DNA of 64,000 nucleotides from Streptomyces dangxiongensis (GCF_003675325.1 NZ_CP033073.1:4402001-4466000), one strand, 5' to 3'. Positions 42,488 through 51,441 are shown, numbered from the stretch's first letter. Numbers and translations: made by a program. Notes: generated by a model not told the origin, from the letters alone.

Positions 42488-44275
42488 GTGACGCAGAGTG
42501 GACAGGGCGAGGAGCCCTCGGCGCGGCCCGCGCGCGAAGGCATCGTGCTGCCCTCCGACGGAGGCGAGCCCCTGCTGCCGGGCACGACCGGAACGCCCGC
42601 CCCCGCGGCCCCGGCCGGCGGCCAGGCCTGGGGCGGCCCCCGGGGCCCGGAGCGGCAGGCACCCCAGCCGGATCAGGGGCTGCCCCCGGTGGCCGCCCCG
42701 CAGTGGGGCACCCCGGACGGCTCCGGCCCGCAGTCCCCGCCCCCCGGGAACCCGGGCCCGCTGCCCCCCGAGGGCGCCCCGGCCCCGTCGTACGGCGGCC
42801 GGACCCCGTCCTACGGCGCCCAGGCCCCGGCGTACGGCCCCGGCGGCCAGCCCCCCACGTACGGCTCCCCGGCCGGCCCGGACGCGCAGTACTACGGCGG
42901 CCAGAACGGTCCCGCCGGGCAGGGCGGGCAGCAGTACGGCGGCCAGAACGGTCCCGCCGGGCAGGGGGCGCAGCAGTACGGTGCTCAGGGCGATCCGGCC
43001 GGGCAGGGCGGGCAGCAGTACGGCGGCCCGCAGAGCGGTGGCTACGGCGTGCCCCAGCAGCCCCCGTACGGTACGCCCGGCCCCTACGGGCAGCCCCAGC
43101 CCCAGCACCCCCAGTCGCAGCAGCACCCCCAGTCCCCGCAGCACCCCCAGTACCCGGCGGCGGGTGCGCCGTTGCCGCCCATGGCCGACGGAGCCACCCA
43201 GTACCTTCCGCCGATACCCGCCGGCCCCGCCGACGAGGGCGCCACCCAGTACATCCCGCCCGTCCAGGCGGCCCCCGCGGACCAGGCCGCGACCCAGTAC
43301 CTCCCCCCGGTGCCGCCCGGCACGGCGCCGTCCGGGTCGGCCGGTGAGCAGACGCGGTACCTCGGCCACGGGCCCCGCCCGGCGGCGCCCGCGCACTCCG
43401 ACGCGGAGGCCACGCAGTACATCCCGCCCTACGCCGCCCAGGCCCAGGCGGCCGGCGGGGACCGGCAGCCGCCCGCCGAGTTCGACAACCTCTTCCGCGG
43501 CGGCCCGGCGGGCGACGACAGCCCGGCCGGGTCCACCCAGCAGCTCCCCCGGGTGCCTGACCCCCACCCCGGCCCGGCGCAGGCGCCGTACCGCCCGGCG
43601 CGGCCGTCGTACGGCCCCGAGGCGGACGACGAGGGCGGGCGGCGCCGGGGCCGGTCGCGGCTGCCGCTGATCGCCGCCATCGGCATCGGCCTCGTCGTGC
43701 TCGGCGTGGGCGCCGGCGCGCTGCTCAGCGGCGGGGGCGGCAAGGACGGGGGCACCGACGACAAGACGGCCGCCAGCGCTCCCCCCACCACCCACGGCTC
43801 CGCCTCGCCGACCGTCGACCCGGCCCGGCAACAGGCGGTCGACCTGGACAAGCTGCTCGCGGACAGCGGCAGCAGCCGTGCCTCGGTGATCCAGGCGGTG
43901 ACCGACGTCCGGCGGTGCGACAACCTCGACCGGGCCGCCGCCGACCTGCGGGACGCCGCCAAGCAGCGCGGCGGGCTGGTCACCCGGCTCGGCAGCCTGT
44001 CCGTCGACGAGCTTCCGGGCAGCGGCGACCTGACGGCCGCGCTGACCAGCGCGTGGCAGGCGTCCGCCGCCGCCGACAACCACTACGCGGTCTGGGCCGA
44101 CCAGGCCAAGAACCGCAAGGTCTGCCACAAGGGGCACGCCCGGACCACCGGTGAGACGCAGGCCGGCAACCGGGAGAGCGGCACCGCCAGCGCGCAGAAG
44201 GCGAAGGCGGCGGCGCTGTGGAACACGATCGCGCGGAAGTACGGCCTGACCCAGCGCCAGCCCACCCAGCTATGA
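42488..44275 (+). CDS. Repeat-rich single-pass membrane protein
   Basis: 595 residues from GTG 42488 (GGAG upstream). Residues 1 to about 395 are a disordered Pro/Gln/Gly/Tyr-rich cytoplasmic tail with YGGQNGPAGQGGQQ repeats (about 135-180) and five ATQYLPP-like repeats (about 238-320). The helix LPLIAAIGIGLVVLGVGAGALL (about 391-412) crosses the membrane. An extracellular domain of 180 residues follows, with two cysteines (RRCDNL and KVCHKG) that could form a disulfide. No catalytic motif is present. The tail resembles substrates of Ser/Thr kinases or scaffold proteins. It is closed by a convergent hairpin. Confidence 0.8.
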   Translation: MTQSGQGEEPSARPAREGIVLPSDGGEPLLPGTTGTPAPAAPAGGQAWGGPRGPERQAPQPDQGLPPVAAPQWGTPDGSGPQSPPPGNPGPLPPEGAPAPSYGGRTPSYGAQAPAYGPGGQPPTYGSPAGPDAQYYGGQNGPAGQGGQQYGGQNGPAGQGAQQYGAQGDPAGQGGQQYGGPQSGGYGVPQQPPYGTPGPYGQPQPQHPQSQQHPQSPQHPQYPAAGAPLPPMADGATQYLPPIPAGPADEGATQYIPPVQAAPADQAATQYLPPVPPGTAPSGSAGEQTRYLGHGPRPAAPAHSDAEATQYIPPYAAQAQAAGGDRQPPAEFDNLFRGGPAGDDSPAGSTQQLPRVPDPHPGPAQAPYRPARPSYGPEADDEGGRRRGRSRLPLIAAIGIGLVVLGVGAGALLSGGGGKDGGTDDKTAASAPPTTHGSASPTVDPARQQAVDLDKLLADSGSSRASVIQAVTDVRRCDNLDRAAADLRDAAKQRGGLVTRLGSLSVDELPGSGDLTAALTSAWQASAAADNHYAVWADQAKNRKVCHKGHARTTGETQAGNRESGTASAQKAKAAALWNTIARKYGLTQRQPTQL

Positions 44276-44281
44276 CCGCCC

Positions 44282-44308
44282 GACGGGTCCCGGCCGCCGG
44301 GACCCGTC
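44282..44308. terminator. Convergent hairpin terminator
   Basis: GACGGGTCCCGG, loop CCG and CCGGGACCCGTC: a perfect 12-bp stem that begins six bases after one stop (44275) and overlaps the other (44307). Confidence 0.8.
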
Positions 44309-45632
44309 ACGGCACGTCCGCGTGCTCCAGGGTCGACGTCATGTCGGTGATCCCGGTGCCGCGGCCGACGCCCTTGCGGGCCGCGACCAGCCTGCCGTCC
44401 CGGACGACCTGGAGGGTGACGTCGGCGTTGACCAGCCGCGGGAAGCCGACCGCGGCGAGCCTGCTCTCGTAGGGCCAGCGCAGGGTCGGGGTGAGGCCGC
44501 CGGTGGAGACGCGCAGGCCGCCGCCGAGGGTGTGCCGCACGGTGTCGGCGCTCACCTCGCCGCCACCGATCCGCTCCAGGGCGGCCCTGAGGACGGTGTA
44601 GGCGATCCAGGTGGTCTGCACACCGGCGTCCGCGGGATCGATGCGGTTGTCGCCGAAGGCCTCCTCGTTGATCACCTTCTTCATCGGGGCCCACCGCGGA
44701 TCGGAGGCGACCGGGTACCAGCCGGTGATGTACGCCCCCTCGTAGGGGCCCGACGCCCCGCCGGTGGCATCGATCACGGTCTGGTCGACGCTGCCCAGCA
44801 CGGTCGCCGTGCGCACCCGCGGGAAGTCGTCGCGGGCCCGCCGGAAGGAGTCCATGAAGGTGTCCGTGCGGTCCCCGAGCGCGGGCACCACACAGCCCTT
44901 CCGCGCCGTGTCCCCGGTCGCGTAACGCAGCGCCCGTTCGGCCTGGCCGCCGTACTCGGTGGCGTCCTCCGCGGCCGGCTGGTCGCCGGCGTCCGGGTGC
45001 CCGGCCACCCGCAGCCCCGAGTCGAGCATCGTGGGCAACTGGTCGCCGGCGATGCTGTCGGGCCGGACCAGGGCGACATTGCCGCAGCCGTCCGCGAGGG
45101 CCTCGCCGAGCCCGGCCAGGAGGGCGGGCTGGCCGCCGTTGACCGGGTAGGACATGGAGCCGGTGAACTCGTCGTTGGTGACGCCGTAGCCGCCGATGTA
45201 GGGGATGCCGGCGCCCTCCAGAGGGGCGAGGAAGGAGTCGCCGAACTGGCTGTAGGAGCCGACGACCGCGACGACGTTCTCGTCCGCCGCCCGCCGGGCG
45301 CACTTCGCCGCGCCCACGCTGTCGTTGTGGTCGTTGCAGGTCAGCACCTGGAGCCTGTGGCCGTGGATGCCTCCGTGCGCGTTGACCCAGCGGGCGTAGG
45401 CGCGGGCCATCGCCGGCATGCCGGGCTTGTTGGTCGCGTCGGTGTCCTGCGGGGCCCAGGTCATCACCTTGACGGGGTCGTCCCCGGAGCCCCCCGTGGC
45501 ACCGGGGACGACCCCGCACGCGGCGGTCAGCGACGTACAGAGAGCCACGGCGCCCGCCGCGAGGGCGGTGGCTCTGACAGCACGGGACGGTACGGGAGGA
45601 AAGGTGCTGCGGGTGCGTCGCCTGCCGGTCAT
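44307..45632 (-). CDS. Lipoprotein amino-acid receptor (periplasmic-binding type I fold)
   Basis: 441-residue substrate-binding protein. The N-terminus has basic residues, a hydrophobic stretch and the lipobox LTAAC, so Cys39 should carry the lipid. The mature part follows the LivJ/branched-chain amino acid receptor fold: VKVMTWAPQDTDATNKPGMPAMARAYARWVNAHGGIHG, then VVAVVGSYSQFGDSFLAPLEGAGIPYIGGYG. No permease or ATPase genes are adjacent, so it is an orphan receptor. ATG 45632 is used because the frame further upstream runs antisense to the next gene. Confidence 0.88.
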   Translation of the reverse strand: MTGRRRTRSTFPPVPSRAVRATALAAGAVALCTSLTAACGVVPGATGGSGDDPVKVMTWAPQDTDATNKPGMPAMARAYARWVNAHGGIHGHRLQVLTCNDHNDSVGAAKCARRAADENVVAVVGSYSQFGDSFLAPLEGAGIPYIGGYGVTNDEFTGSMSYPVNGGQPALLAGLGEALADGCGNVALVRPDSIAGDQLPTMLDSGLRVAGHPDAGDQPAAEDATEYGGQAERALRYATGDTARKGCVVPALGDRTDTFMDSFRRARDDFPRVRTATVLGSVDQTVIDATGGASGPYEGAYITGWYPVASDPRWAPMKKVINEEAFGDNRIDPADAGVQTTWIAYTVLRAALERIGGGEVSADTVRHTLGGGLRVSTGGLTPTLRWPYESRLAAVGFPRLVNADVTLQVVRDGRLVAARKGVGRGTGITDMTSTLEHADVP

Positions 45633-45749
45633 GCGCACACACGATTCCCTCACACCGCTAACCCGGAAGTGACCCACGGTCGACAAAGGGTGACGCCGGG
45701 ATGAATTACGGGGGCCGGTGGGACCCGCGACGGGCGGAACGTACGATCG

Positions 45750-46250
45750 ATGACCGTGCAAGGTTCGGAGAACACTTCCCGTCGCGGCCGTCGCTCCTCC
45801 ACCATGGGCGGCATGCCCTTGAACGACATGCCGTGGTGGCGGTGGCGCAGCAACGTGCGCTCGGCGCTGCACATGCTCTCCGACCCGGTGTTCCAGCGGG
45901 ACGTCTGGCTGGCCGGTGCGGACGGCTTCGGTGACGTCACCGACGCCGTGTACCGGCTGGTGGAGGACACCTGGCTGGACAACTGGTCCGCGGAGAAGTA
46001 CGTCGGCACCGTCTTCCGCGACTCGCAGGAGGCGGCGCTCGTCGACACCGCCGTGCTGCGGGTGCTGCGGATCATGCACCAGGTCGGGCCGGACGCGCCG
46101 GTCGCCACGTACCTGGAGCATCCCGGGTGGCCGGAGGCGGTGCGGGCGGCGCGTGACGCGCACGTGCGGATGTCGGTGAGCGACGGGGACGACCCGGAGG
46201 CGCCGCCGAAGAGCCTGGACATCCTGCGCATCCAGACCCGCAGCGCGTAG
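45750..46250 (+). CDS. SCO4402-family protein of unknown function
   Basis: 166 residues. The conserved core starts MPLNDMPWWRWRSNVRSALHMLSDPVFQRDVWL and continues YRLVEDTWLDNWSAEKYVGTVFRDSQEAALVDTAVLRVLRIM, a helical domain without recognised catalytic residues. I recall RefSeq using the name SCO4402 family for this protein, which fits its place directly before purU. The first 18 residues are basic and poorly conserved-looking, so ATG 45804 is a possible alternative start. Function unknown. Confidence 0.82.
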   Translation: MTVQGSENTSRRGRRSSTMGGMPLNDMPWWRWRSNVRSALHMLSDPVFQRDVWLAGADGFGDVTDAVYRLVEDTWLDNWSAEKYVGTVFRDSQEAALVDTAVLRVLRIMHQVGPDAPVATYLEHPGWPEAVRAARDAHVRMSVSDGDDPEAPPKSLDILRIQTRSA

Positions 46251-46311
46251 CGCGGGTCCGGCTGGCGGACGGGCGGGGGCGGCGGGCCGCCGGTATGGGA
46301 CCCTGTGGTGC

Positions 46312-47196
46312 ATGAACGAGCAGTCCGCCTCCTCGGCCGCCGCGCCGGCCGACCAGTACGTCCTCACGCTCTCCTGCCCGGACAAGCAGGGCATCGTGCA
46401 CGCCGTGTCCAGCTACCTGTTCATGACCGGCTGCAACATCGAGGACAGCCAGCAGTTCGGCGACCACGACACGGGTCTGTTCTTCATGCGCGTCCACTTC
46501 TCGGCCGAGGCGCCGGTGACGGTGGAGAAGCTGCGGGCGAGCTTCGCCGCGATCGGTGACTCCTTCCACATGGAGTGGCAGATCCACCGGGCCGACCAGA
46601 AGATGCGGATCCTGCTGATGGTCAGCAAGTTCGGGCACTGCCTGAACGACCTGCTGTTCCGGGCGCGGACCGGGGCGCTGCCCGTGGAGATCGTCGGGGT
46701 GGTGTCGAATCACACCGACTTCCAGGAGCTGGTGGGTTCGTACAACATCCCCTTCCACCACATTCCGGTGACGAGGGAGAACAAGGCGGAGGGCGAGGGC
46801 AAGCTCCTCCAGATCGTCCGCGAGGAGAACGTCGAACTCGTCGTCCTCGCCCGCTACATGCAGGTCCTCTCGGACGACCTCTGCAAGCAGCTCAGCGGGC
46901 GGATCATCAACATCCACCACTCCTTCCTGCCGAGCTTCAAGGGCGCGAAGCCGTACCACCAGGCGCACGCGCGGGGCGTGAAGCTGATCGGGGCGACGGC
47001 GCACTACGTCACCGCCGACCTCGACGAGGGGCCGATCATCGAGCAGGAGGTCGAGCGGGTCGGGCACGACGTGACGCCGGACCAACTGGTGGCCGTCGGG
47101 CGGGACGTGGAGTGCCAGGCGCTGGCGCGGGCCGTCAAGTGGCACGCGGAGCGCAGGATCCTGCTCAACGGCCGGCGGACGGTCGTCTTCGCCTGA
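46312..47196 (+). CDS. purU: Formyltetrahydrofolate deformylase
   Basis: 294-residue enzyme that hydrolyses 10-formyl-THF to THF and formate, keeping the one-carbon pool balanced and feeding purine synthesis. The N-terminal ACT domain is residues about 12-90 (YVLTLSCPDKQGIVHAVSSYLF). The formyltransferase-type catalytic domain begins near 97 (KMRILLMVSKFGHCLNDLL) and contains INIHHSFLPSFKGAKPYHQAH and GATAHYVTADLDEGPIIEQ, with the catalytic Asn/His/Asp set. Full length. Confidence 0.95.
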   Translation: MNEQSASSAAAPADQYVLTLSCPDKQGIVHAVSSYLFMTGCNIEDSQQFGDHDTGLFFMRVHFSAEAPVTVEKLRASFAAIGDSFHMEWQIHRADQKMRILLMVSKFGHCLNDLLFRARTGALPVEIVGVVSNHTDFQELVGSYNIPFHHIPVTRENKAEGEGKLLQIVREENVELVVLARYMQVLSDDLCKQLSGRIINIHHSFLPSFKGAKPYHQAHARGVKLIGATAHYVTADLDEGPIIEQEVERVGHDVTPDQLVAVGRDVECQALARAVKWHAERRILLNGRRTVVFA

Positions 47197-47198
47197 GC

Positions 47199-47228
47199 CG
47201 CCACGGTGGCTACGGCGGCCACGGTGGC
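47199..47228. repeat. Two GCCACGGTGGC palindromes in tandem
   Basis: GCCACGGTGGC occurs at 47199-47209 and again at 47218-47228, at the convergent junction of purU and the EF-hand gene. The second copy touches the EF-hand stop. It may serve as a weak terminator. Confidence 0.5.
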
Positions 47229-47740
47229 TACTCGGCGACCGTGAAGTAGCGCGCGAACGCCGGTACGATCTCGGCCTCGCCGATCCCGCCGTCGCCGTCG
47301 GTGTCGAGGTCGGCGGCGACCTGCCGGGCGACCTCCTCCGGCACGCGCAGCACCCGCAGCACACGCGCGGTCTCGGCGGTGCCCAGCCGGCCGTCGTCGT
47401 CGGCGCCGGCCACGGCCAGGGCCGCGTGCAGGAAGGGGCGGGCGATCTCGGCGAAGCGGCCGGGGTTGTCCCGCAGCCGCTTGACCGCCCCGGTGACGAA
47501 TTCCTCGCGGGTGATGCGCTGGTCGCCGTCCCGGTCGGCGATGCCGGCCATGCCCTGCCAGAACGCCTCCGCGCCGGCGTACAGCGCCTGCCCCCGGTCG
47601 GAACGGGCGGGCACGGCGAACTCGGCGAGCAGGGCCTTGGCCGCCGCGTTGAAGTCCGCGCGGTCGATGGTGCCGTTGCCGTCCTGGTCGAAGGTGGCGA
47701 ACCGGGCGGCGATCCTGCGCTCGTACTCGGTGCTGACCAT
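47228..47740 (-). CDS. EF-hand calcium-binding protein (calerythrin-like)
   Basis: 170-residue protein with four EF-hand loops in the order DQDGNGTIDRAD (about 16-27), DRDGDQRITREE (about 70-81), ADDDGRLGTAE (about 113-123) and DTDGDGGIGEAE (about 147-158). Loops 1, 2 and 4 have proper Asp/Glu ligands. Loop 3 is shortened and probably weak. It resembles calerythrin and CabC-type calcium buffers of Streptomyces. Cytoplasmic, single gene. ATG 47740. Confidence 0.92.
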   Translation of the reverse strand: MVSTEYERRIAARFATFDQDGNGTIDRADFNAAAKALLAEFAVPARSDRGQALYAGAEAFWQGMAGIADRDGDQRITREEFVTGAVKRLRDNPGRFAEIARPFLHAALAVAGADDDGRLGTAETARVLRVLRVPEEVARQVAADLDTDGDGGIGEAEIVPAFARYFTVAE

Positions 47741-47920
47741 GTCTGTTCGGGCCGCCTTATGTGGGGGTCGTCCATGTGGGCCGCGCCTGTCGGTGGGGCC
47801 GGCCTGGCAGGGAGCGTACGACGCGGGTGACCGCCAGGTGGCGGGAAACCGGCAGTTGTGCCAAGACCGGGGGAATTCCGCGACAACGATGTGGCCGAGT
47901 CACGCAGTCGTGCGGGCCGC

Positions 47921-48295
47921 TCAGGCGGAGAGGGGCCCGGCCTCGTCGTTGGTCGCCGCGTCGAGGTCGGGGTGGACGTCGAAGAGGCGCCGGACGCCGA
48001 GCGCGCCGAGGACGCGGTTGACGTGCGAGCCGTCCTCCGCGCCCCGGTCCGGCAGGATCAGCCGGAGCCGGCCCTGACAGGAGCGGATCAGCCGACGGGA
48101 GGCGATGAGCACGCCGACTCCGCTGGAATCGCAGAAGAAGACGTCCGAGAGGTCCACGACCAGGCTGTGATTGCCCTCGGCGACGACATCGTGCACCCGC
48201 TGGCGCAGCACCGGGGAGGTCATCAGGTCCAGTTCCCCGGAGACCCGGAGCACGGTCCACTCGCCCCGTTCGACGCCGGTCACGTTGAATGCCAC
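47921..48295 (-). CDS. STAS-domain anti-sigma factor antagonist
   Basis: 124 residues from GTG 48295, with a strong GGAGGGG upstream. It is a SpoIIAA/BldG-type STAS domain: VLRVSGELDLMTSPVLRQRVHD, then LVVDLSDVFFCDSSGVGVLIASRRL, where Ser57 or Ser58 after Asp56 is the expected phosphorylation site. When unphosphorylated, such proteins bind an anti-sigma kinase and free its sigma factor. The ATP-binding kinase at 51445 is a possible partner nearby. The longer frame to 48448 has no matching start signals. Confidence 0.9.
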   Translation of the reverse strand: MAFNVTGVERGEWTVLRVSGELDLMTSPVLRQRVHDVVAEGNHSLVVDLSDVFFCDSSGVGVLIASRRLIRSCQGRLRLILPDRGAEDGSHVNRVLGALGVRRLFDVHPDLDAATNDEAGPLSA

Positions 48296-48675
48296 GGCCC
48301 TGCCCCTCCGTTCGCCGGATCTCCCGGAACCGCCCGGAAACGGAAGCAGTTCCTGCGTTTCCTTCCGGGCTGCTGCCCAGCGGCCGTTCCCTGAAACGCC
48401 AAGCGGTAAACGGCAGATGATCGACAAGGGACTCATTTCGGTCACCATCGATCATGTTCGATCAGAGGCGCACGCGTTGGGCGTGAAGGATGTGTGAAGG
48501 GGGCACTATCACCTGCGGTGCTCCGGGGGGCGCACTTTGACACAGAGGGGCGTGCACCGTCAGACGTGCCGACTACATTCGGGACGGCAGGGACGACAGG
48601 CTGGTCGGGCCGGACACGCGCGAGGGAAGGGGACGGCATGGCCGGAAGGACGTACCACCCCGCTGGGACCGGAAA
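48296..48675. other. Divergent control region of the STAS and sigma genes
   Basis: 380 bp without a convincing gene. It contains GATCGA-type elements close together (48417-48465: TGATCGA, TCGATCA, TTCGATCA), which could be regulatory. The last 135 bp are open in the frame of the sigma gene but have no ATG, GTG or TTG. Confidence 0.4.
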
Positions 48676-49194
48676 ATGCAGCAGCGGCTCGCCCGCGGAG
48701 AGGCCGCGGCCCTCGGCGAGCTGTACGACCGGTTCGCCTCCCTCGTGCACGGCCTCGCCCACCGCGTCCTGGGCGCCGAGGAGGCCGCCGACGCCGTCAC
48801 CCGCGAGATCTTCGCCCACGTCTGGGAACACCCCGAGACCTACGACCCCGGACAGGGTCCCCTGCGCACCTGGATCGCCGGCCTCACCCACCGGGCCGCC
48901 GTCCGGCGGCTGCGCGACCGGGAGGAACGGGAGCAGCCCCGGCCCGAGGAACTGGAGAACACCGTCCGCCGCGCCTCGGTCGCCGCCCGCGCCGATTACA
49001 TCGTCCACTCCATGCCGGCCCCACTGCGCGCCGCCCTGGACCTCGCCTACTCCCGGCGCCGCGACTACCGCCAGACCGCGGCCGACCTCGGAGTGACCGA
49101 GGAGGAGGCCCGCCGCCGGCTCCGCCTCGGCCTCCAACTGCTGTCCACCGCCCACGACGCCGGGACACCGCCGGAACACGGAGGTGCGGCGTGA
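48676..49194 (+). CDS. ECF-type RNA polymerase sigma factor
   Basis: 172 residues. Region 2 is GELYDRFASLVHGLAHRVLGAEEAADAVTREIFAHVWEHPETYDPGQGPLRTWI. Region 4 is SMPAPLRAALDLAYSRRRDYRQTAADLGVTEEEARRRLRLGLQLL. Both are somewhat diverged. ATG 48676 has only a weak GGGA upstream, and the preceding in-frame sequence also looks coding (DDRLVGPDTREGR), so a longer non-canonical start or a lost start is possible. The stop overlaps the anti-sigma start (GTGA), as is typical of a sigma/anti-sigma pair. Confidence 0.85.
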   Translation: MQQRLARGEAAALGELYDRFASLVHGLAHRVLGAEEAADAVTREIFAHVWEHPETYDPGQGPLRTWIAGLTHRAAVRRLRDREEREQPRPEELENTVRRASVAARADYIVHSMPAPLRAALDLAYSRRRDYRQTAADLGVTEEEARRRLRLGLQLLSTAHDAGTPPEHGGAA

Positions 49195-50753
49195 GCGGCG
49201 CGGACCGGAGCGAGGCGCACGACGGACACGAGGACCGCGGACCGGAGCAGCGGCACGCCCACGAGACCGACGGCGAACAGCCGCACGCCGCCGCCGACCC
49301 GAACCCCGGCCACCCGGCCCACGAGGGTGGGAACGCCGCTGCCGGCACGGACGCCGCTGCCGGCACGGACGCCGCTGCCGGCACGGACGCCGCCGCCGGC
49401 ACGGACGCGGACGCCGGCACGGGGGACGCGTCGCCCGTCTCCGGTGGCGCCGACGGCGGTGCGGGGAGCGCGTCGCACGGCAACGGCGGTTCCGGCCCCG
49501 CCCGGCAGCCCCGGATACCCACACCCCGCGCCTCCGTCGAGGACAGCGGGCTCCGGCTGCCCGGCCCGGTGGGCCAGGCGCCCGCGTCGTCCGGCCTGTC
49601 CGGTCCGGCGGGGCACGCGCCCGCGTCGTCCGGTCTGTCGCACGGTGTCCTGAAGTCGCTTCTCGGTGCCTGGGCGCTGGCCGCCTGCTCGGCGGCGGAG
49701 ACGGCGGCCGTCGAGGAGCACCTGGGCGACTGCGGCGGCTGCGCCGACGAGGCCCGCCGGCTGCGCGAGGCCGTCGGCCTGCTGCACCAGCCGGAGAGCC
49801 TCGACCTGAACCCGGCCCTGCGCACCCGCGTCCTGAAGAACTGCCTGAGCCGCCGGCCGCCGCGCATCCCGGTGCCCGACTGGGCGCTGCCCTACGACGC
49901 CGAGACCGCCCGCCTGGACGCGCTGCTCCAGGACTTCGGCGACGCGGAGTGGCACGCGCCGGTGCGGCTGCGCTGGTTCGACGACGACCGCCCGACCGGC
50001 CGCCGTACGACCGTCGCCGGGGTCATCGCGCACCTGCTGTCGGTCGACGGGCTGGTCGCGACGGCGCTCGGCCTGGAGGACCCGCTCCCCGCCGCGCCCG
50101 GGCACGGCGATGGCGTCACCGGCCCGGCCGGGCGCACGGAGGCGTACTGGCGGGCCTCCCGCTTCCCGCCGACCCGCACGGTCCGCGGCCCCTGGCGGGA
50201 GCAGAGCCACAACCTGGTGCGGACGGTGTCCTTCACGGGCAGCCACGCCGGTGGACTGCCGGTGGCGTACGGCGACTTCGCCCTGCCCCTGCACGACGCG
50301 ATGCTGGACCGCGCCTTCGAGTGCTGGGTGCACGCCGCGGACATCGCGGAGGCGGTGCACTACCCGTACGAGCCGCCGGCCCCGCGCCACCTGAACCGGA
50401 TGATCGACCTCGCGGCCCGGCTGCTGCCGGTGGTACTCGCCGAACGCCGCCGCGCGGGCCTGTCCGCACCGGGCGACCGGACACCCCACCTGGTCCCGGC
50501 CGGCGCCCCCGGACGCAGTCTGCGCCTGGAGATCGAGGGCGCGGCCGGCGGCGAGTGGCTGATCCCGCTCGACTCACCGGCGGCGGTGGGCTCAGCCGAC
50601 CACGAGGTGGCCCATGTCGCCCTGGACGGTGTGGAGTTCTGCCACCTGGCCGCGGGCCACATCTCCCCGGAGGACGCCGCGGCGGGCCGGCGCGGCGACC
50701 GCCAGGCGATCAGAGACGTACTCTTCGCCACGGCAAGCCTGAGCCGGATGTGA
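49191..50753 (+). CDS. Zinc anti-sigma factor fused to a mycothiol-isomerase-like domain
   Basis: 520 residues from GTG 49191 (GGAGGTG upstream). Residues 1 to about 160 are disordered and His/Asp/Ala/Gly-rich, and contain an 18-bp coding repeat. The zinc anti-sigma motif H-x3-C-x2-C (EEHLGDCGGC) is at about 177-184, within a normal ZAS helix. The C-terminal half from about residue 235 resembles the maleylpyruvate-isomerase/DinB fold (LLQDFGDAEWHAPVRLRWF, AHLLSVDGLVATALG, FECWVHAADIAEAVHYPY). There is no membrane helix, so it is cytosolic. It likely sequesters the sigma factor and responds to thiol or redox state. Confidence 0.87.
   Translation: MSGADRSEAHDGHEDRGPEQRHAHETDGEQPHAAADPNPGHPAHEGGNAAAGTDAAAGTDAAAGTDAAAGTDADAGTGDASPVSGGADGGAGSASHGNGGSGPARQPRIPTPRASVEDSGLRLPGPVGQAPASSGLSGPAGHAPASSGLSHGVLKSLLGAWALAACSAAETAAVEEHLGDCGGCADEARRLREAVGLLHQPESLDLNPALRTRVLKNCLSRRPPRIPVPDWALPYDAETARLDALLQDFGDAEWHAPVRLRWFDDDRPTGRRTTVAGVIAHLLSVDGLVATALGLEDPLPAAPGHGDGVTGPAGRTEAYWRASRFPPTRTVRGPWREQSHNLVRTVSFTGSHAGGLPVAYGDFALPLHDAMLDRAFECWVHAADIAEAVHYPYEPPAPRHLNRMIDLAARLLPVVLAERRRAGLSAPGDRTPHLVPAGAPGRSLRLEIEGAAGGEWLIPLDSPAAVGSADHEVAHVALDGVEFCHLAAGHISPEDAAAGRRGDRQAIRDVLFATASLSRM
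49335..49424 (+). repeat. 18-bp coding minisatellite (GCCGCTGCCGGCACGGAC)
   Basis: Three perfect copies (49335, 49353, 49371), a fourth with one change (49389) and a diverged fifth (49407) encode AAAGTD repeats in the anti-sigma linker. Copy number should vary between strains without breaking the frame. Confidence 0.9.
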
Positions 50754-51303
50754 CAGGAGCCGGCCGGCGCGCCGTCCCCGTTCGCACCGCCGTGGCCGCG
50801 TCGGTCCGGAAGGGGGCCACGGGCGTTCTCGCCCGGCGGATCGACACCCCCTTCCGACCGCCACGATCGGAAGGTGGAGGGGCCGGGCGGGGGCGGCGGC
50901 CGGGGGTCGGTTCGCGGCTGCGGCGGGGGCGGGATGCCGAAAGCTTTGGCCTTTGATGTCGCGGATCGTGGCGTGTCGGCATCACAGAGCGTTGATACCG
51001 GGTTGTGTCCATACCGCGACTTGTCACGGCCTGGAGTCGGGCGTCCGCTCCGGTACCTTGTGTGGGATGCGAGTGGCTGCGCGGACGAGCCGGGCCGGTG
51101 ATGCCCCTGGGGCGATGCCGGGCCGTGCGGTGCGCGCCGCTGCTGGCAGGGCGGTCGGGCCTTCGGCCGTCGCCTGTTCGACTCCCCGGCACGAGCGTCG
51201 CACAGTATGCCTCACGCGTACTCCTTCGCGCGGGAATATGCCCGAAGCGCTTGTTGGGGTGACTGTACGTCAACCATGCTGTCTCGCAAGGGAGTCACAC
51301 AAC
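50754..51303. other. Gene-poor region before the anti-sigma kinase
   Basis: 550 bp. The first half is a G-rich low-complexity tract (about 50870-50935). The second half has lower GC with A/T clusters, and a CGGG-AATATG-CCCG hairpin (51229-51242). No ORF with a good start and composition is visible. Probable promoter and leader of the small ORF at 51304. Confidence 0.4.
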
Positions 51304-51441
51304 GTGACCCCTGCTCTGGCCGTTGTCCTGGCCATGCAGAAAATGGCTACGATCGTGGCCCTCGTCGTGATCGCCGCCGCGGCTGACGCCGTGACGCGCG
51401 GCCGGCGTGGGGTCATGTGTCCGCCGGTTCGGATGGTGTGA
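51304..51441 (+). CDS. 45-residue membrane peptide coupled to the anti-sigma kinase
   Basis: GTG 51304 has an AAGGGAG ten bases upstream and opens a peptide with one hydrophobic helix (about residues 3-28: ALAVVLAM, then MATIVALVVIAAA), then a basic segment (TRGRRG) and a Cys. The stop is three bases before the GTG of the kinase gene, which suggests translational coupling. I know of no named family. It could anchor or regulate the kinase, or act only as a leader ORF. Confidence 0.5.
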   Translation: MTPALAVVLAMQKMATIVALVVIAAAADAVTRGRRGVMCPPVRMV

